NCBI RefSeq assembly: GCF_003243465.1
Contig: NZ_QFQZ01000134.1
Location: forward strand, 1-6,255
Source: Caulobacter segnis
Lineage (GTDB): Bacteria > Pseudomonadota > Alphaproteobacteria > Caulobacterales > Caulobacteraceae
DNA length: 6,255 nt
Direction: 5' to 3'
Shown: piece after piece, positions 5,023 to 6,255 of the stretch
Layout of the letters: every line of letters begins with the position of its first letter
How positions within the stretch are numbered: the first letter of the stretch is position 1
The notes under the pieces: model-generated
Database searches by the model: none
The model's input: the letters and a program-made list of their open reading frames with translations, nothing else
What the model was told of the DNA's origin: nothing
Program-made: the position numbers and the translations under genes

Positions 5023-5291
5023 TCACGTCTCAGGCTGGGGATCGCTGCTTCCCCTGTCGGCGACAGCCTGCGGTCCAAGGACTTGCTCGGCGCAGTCGGT
5101 CGCTATGAACGCGATCATCGGCGCGCCGGCGACGAGCCTTCTGACGATCGGCCCCCCCCCTGTTCACCGAGAAGCATTGCAAGGAGCCCGAGCAGCGCGA
5201 TGGCGGGAGGCGCCGGAGAGCGCACGCCCATTAGTCCATAGAGAACGCCCACAAGCAGCCCCGAGCCGATCGACAGCAGGTAAGGCCTCAT
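5023..5291 (-). pseudogene. XapX-domain small membrane protein, frameshifted at a G9 run
   Basis: The minus-strand ATG at 5291-5289 has GGAG seven bases upstream. The first 44 residues are a clear XapX (DUF1427) domain: MRPYLLSIGSGLLVGVLYGL, then GVRSPAPPAIALLGLLAMLLGEQ, with two hydrophobic segments (~4-22 and ~29-41) around the signature VRSPAPP. After GEQ a run of nine G (plus-strand C, 5152-5160) puts the frame out, and translation ends at TGA 5117-5115 after 58 residues. Removing two G (or adding one) restores PIVRRLVAGAP, then an ATDCAEQVLGP stretch, to a stop at 5025-5023. This gives 88 residues (with G7) and matches how XapX proteins usually continue. It is either a true frameshift, a phase-variable tract or a sequencing error. 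XapX function is not established. The gene is often found beside hydrolase or amidohydrolase genes, as here. Confidence 0.8.
5152..5160. repeat. C9 (G9 on the coding strand) homopolymer in XapX
   Basis: Nine C on the plus strand lie exactly where the XapX reading frame breaks. Length seven or ten would restore the frame. It is the longest of four such runs in the window. Confidence 0.95.
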
Positions 5292-5592
5292 GGGATCGCT
5301 CCATCAAGATGTGAGCCGCCATTGCCCGGGACGAGAGACAGCGGAAATTGCAAGGAACGCCGCGACCGATTGTGACACATGTCGATTTCGGCCGCCCTGA
5401 GCGTCGTGGCTTGAACAGATCGGTTGCTCGCTCGCCTGCCAGCGCAGGCAGACGGAAATCGCGTTGGCGCGGCAAGGACGCTGCACAAGGCGCCAGCTTC
5501 GCGAAGATTGACTGCCGTTTACTGGGCTTTACACGCGTCTCGCGCTCCATCCGCTTAGGATCATTAGCGAATACTCCTTTCGAGCAAAGCAA
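5292..5592. promoter_or_regulatory. Divergent intergenic region between XapX and the AraC-type regulator
   Basis: About 300 bases that should carry the promoters of both divergent genes. I see a perfect nine-base dyad TGTGACACA (5371-5379), followed by TGTCG, which could be part of an operator. There is also a stable hairpin GCCTGC-CAGC-GCAGGC (5434-5449) and a -35-like TTGACT (5508-5513) facing the regulator with only poor -10 candidates after it. The plus-strand open frame at 5348-5596 shows no family features and is probably not a gene. AraC regulators often control the divergent neighbour, which is plausible here but unproven. Confidence 0.35.
5434..5449. repeat. Inverted repeat hairpin in the divergent intergenic region
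   Basis: Perfect six-base arms GCCTGC and GCAGGC enclose a four-base loop CAGC. No T-run is adjacent. It could be a regulator site, a transcript structure, or chance in GC-rich DNA. Confidence 0.35.
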
Positions 5593-6060
5593 ATGAGCCA
5601 ACTGCAAATCAGCGATAGTCGAGGCTCGGACACCATAAGCCTGCCGACCTCGTTCACCAGGCACAGAGCGTCCTCTTCCGGGTATTTGCGGTTAGGGGGC
5701 CTCCTTCCGTGGCAAACCCAGCGCGTCCGCGAATACGTCGAAAGCGGACTCGATGGCCGGCCGTCGATAAAGGGGGCGGCGGAGCAAGCCAAACTGAGCC
5801 CCAGCTATTTCTCGCGCCGTTTTAGGCAGTCATTTGGAATGACATTCTCGCAGTTTGTCGCCCGCCGCCGCGTAGCCCGCGCCCAATCGATGATGATCCG
5901 GAGCCGATCAAGCCTTTGCCAGATCGCGCTGGCTTGCGGCTTCACAGACCAAGCCCATTTTACACGCACGTTCGGAGGACTAATCGGGTCCACGCCTTCG
6001 GCATGGCGTCGGCTAGCCGCGCAGCCCATCGAACAGAGCCACGTCACGGCCGCCTGCTAG
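5593..6060 (+). CDS. Short AraC-family transcriptional regulator (DNA-binding domain only)
   Basis: This 155-residue protein consists almost entirely of the AraC/XylS DNA-binding domain (~41-141). The first helix-turn-helix includes GAAEQAKLSPSYFSRRFRQSFG and the second ARRRVARAQSMMIRSR followed by LCQIALACGFTDQAHFTRTF. The domain ends in the family signature GSTPSAWRR. There is no N-terminal ligand-binding or cupin domain, only ~35 polar residues, so the activity is probably set by expression level or a partner. Compact HTH-only AraC proteins of this form are common in alphaproteobacteria. ATG 5593 lacks a strong ribosome binding site, and no better start is seen. It is divergent from XapX and the hydrolase, separated by 301 bases, and may regulate them. 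The gene appears intact, unlike most of its neighbours. Confidence 0.9.
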   Translation: MSQLQISDSRGSDTISLPTSFTRHRASSSGYLRLGGLLPWQTQRVREYVESGLDGRPSIKGAAEQAKLSPSYFSRRFRQSFGMTFSQFVARRRVARAQSMMIRSRSSLCQIALACGFTDQAHFTRTFGGLIGSTPSAWRRLAAQPIEQSHVTAAC

Positions 6061-6255
6061 TATCTAAGCCCCCTGTCTCGGCGTTTCGGCCTTGCTCATT
6101 TCCTTCAAGGGCAGGCCGACACCTCGAAGCGGCTTACCGCAGCCAAGCGATGCGAGCGAGCGTGGCGCTTACTGAAAGCGGCCATTGCGAACTTCTCAGA
6201 AGAGTCAGCTCTCCCTGGTCGTGCGGCACGGTGGGAAGGCGTGATAGGCATCGCC
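6061..6255. other. Right-end stretch without a recognised gene
   Basis: No known family is visible. The plus-strand frame following the AraC stop stays open for 65 codons to the window end (including AAKRCERAWRLLKAAIANF, helix-like) but has no ATG and no ribosome binding site. It could be the remnant of a C-terminally extended relative or the start of a gene outside the window, but most likely it is non-coding. Confidence 0.35.

Noticed and set aside
5164..5664. Minus-strand 166-residue frame across the XapX/AraC region
   Set aside because: It overlaps XapX in another frame. The XapX frame carries a clear family match and this one does not.
1..6255. CRISPR array, complete insertion sequence, toxin-antitoxin pair or known defence system
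   Set aside because: No regularly spaced repeats, no transposase with terminal inverted repeats and no recognisable defence or toxin genes were seen.

Overview
The window looks like a decayed, mosaic accessory region of a high-GC alphaproteobacterium. A Caulobacterales-type genome is a reasonable guess, based on the GC-rich coding style, a CCA-encoding tRNA-Val end, a Tat-type hydrolase leader, PAS_3 sensor modules and a short AraC-type regulator. No taxonomic search was possible, so this placement is inference.

Left part (1-980). The window opens with the 3' half of a tRNA-Val(CAC) gene (about 38-83). It has a good anticodon loop, variable loop, T arm and CCA end, but no matching 5' half. 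This is the classic scar left at the far end of a tRNA-targeting integrative element. To its right lie a small CxxC...CxxC protein (414-602) and the last ~94 codons of a tyrosine recombinase (699-980) whose N-terminal part is missing.

Middle-left (984-2166). Two small minus-strand genes follow: an EF-hand-bearing protein (984-1388) and a short lipoprotein-like secreted protein (1425-1646). About 480 bases with no recognisable gene come next. A sigma70-like promoter (2124-2152) then leads into the next unit.

Centre (2182-4911). A small protein (2182-2739) sits two bases upstream of a GMC-type flavin oxidoreductase gene and is probably its partner subunit. The GMC gene keeps only its N-terminal FAD-binding part. 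Around 3428 it runs in frame into the C-terminal end of a GAF domain plus two PAS domains of an unrelated sensor protein. Around 4370 the second PAS domain stops abruptly, and the frame continues antisense through an alpha/beta hydrolase gene (minus strand, 4911 leftwards). That hydrolase loses its own C-terminal half at the same point. The single open frame 2742-4544 therefore joins three unrelated pieces through two illegitimate junctions.

Right part (4912-6255). Upstream of the hydrolase on the minus strand is an XapX-domain membrane protein (5023-5291), frameshifted at a run of nine G. After a ~300-base intergenic region comes a divergent HTH-only AraC-family regulator (5593-6060). The last 195 bases hold no recognised gene. 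XapX, the hydrolase and the AraC gene may once have been one divergently arranged locus. I found no CRISPR array, complete insertion sequence or convincing intact new system. The most interesting signals are the tRNA scar, the double-junction chimera and the homopolymer frameshift.
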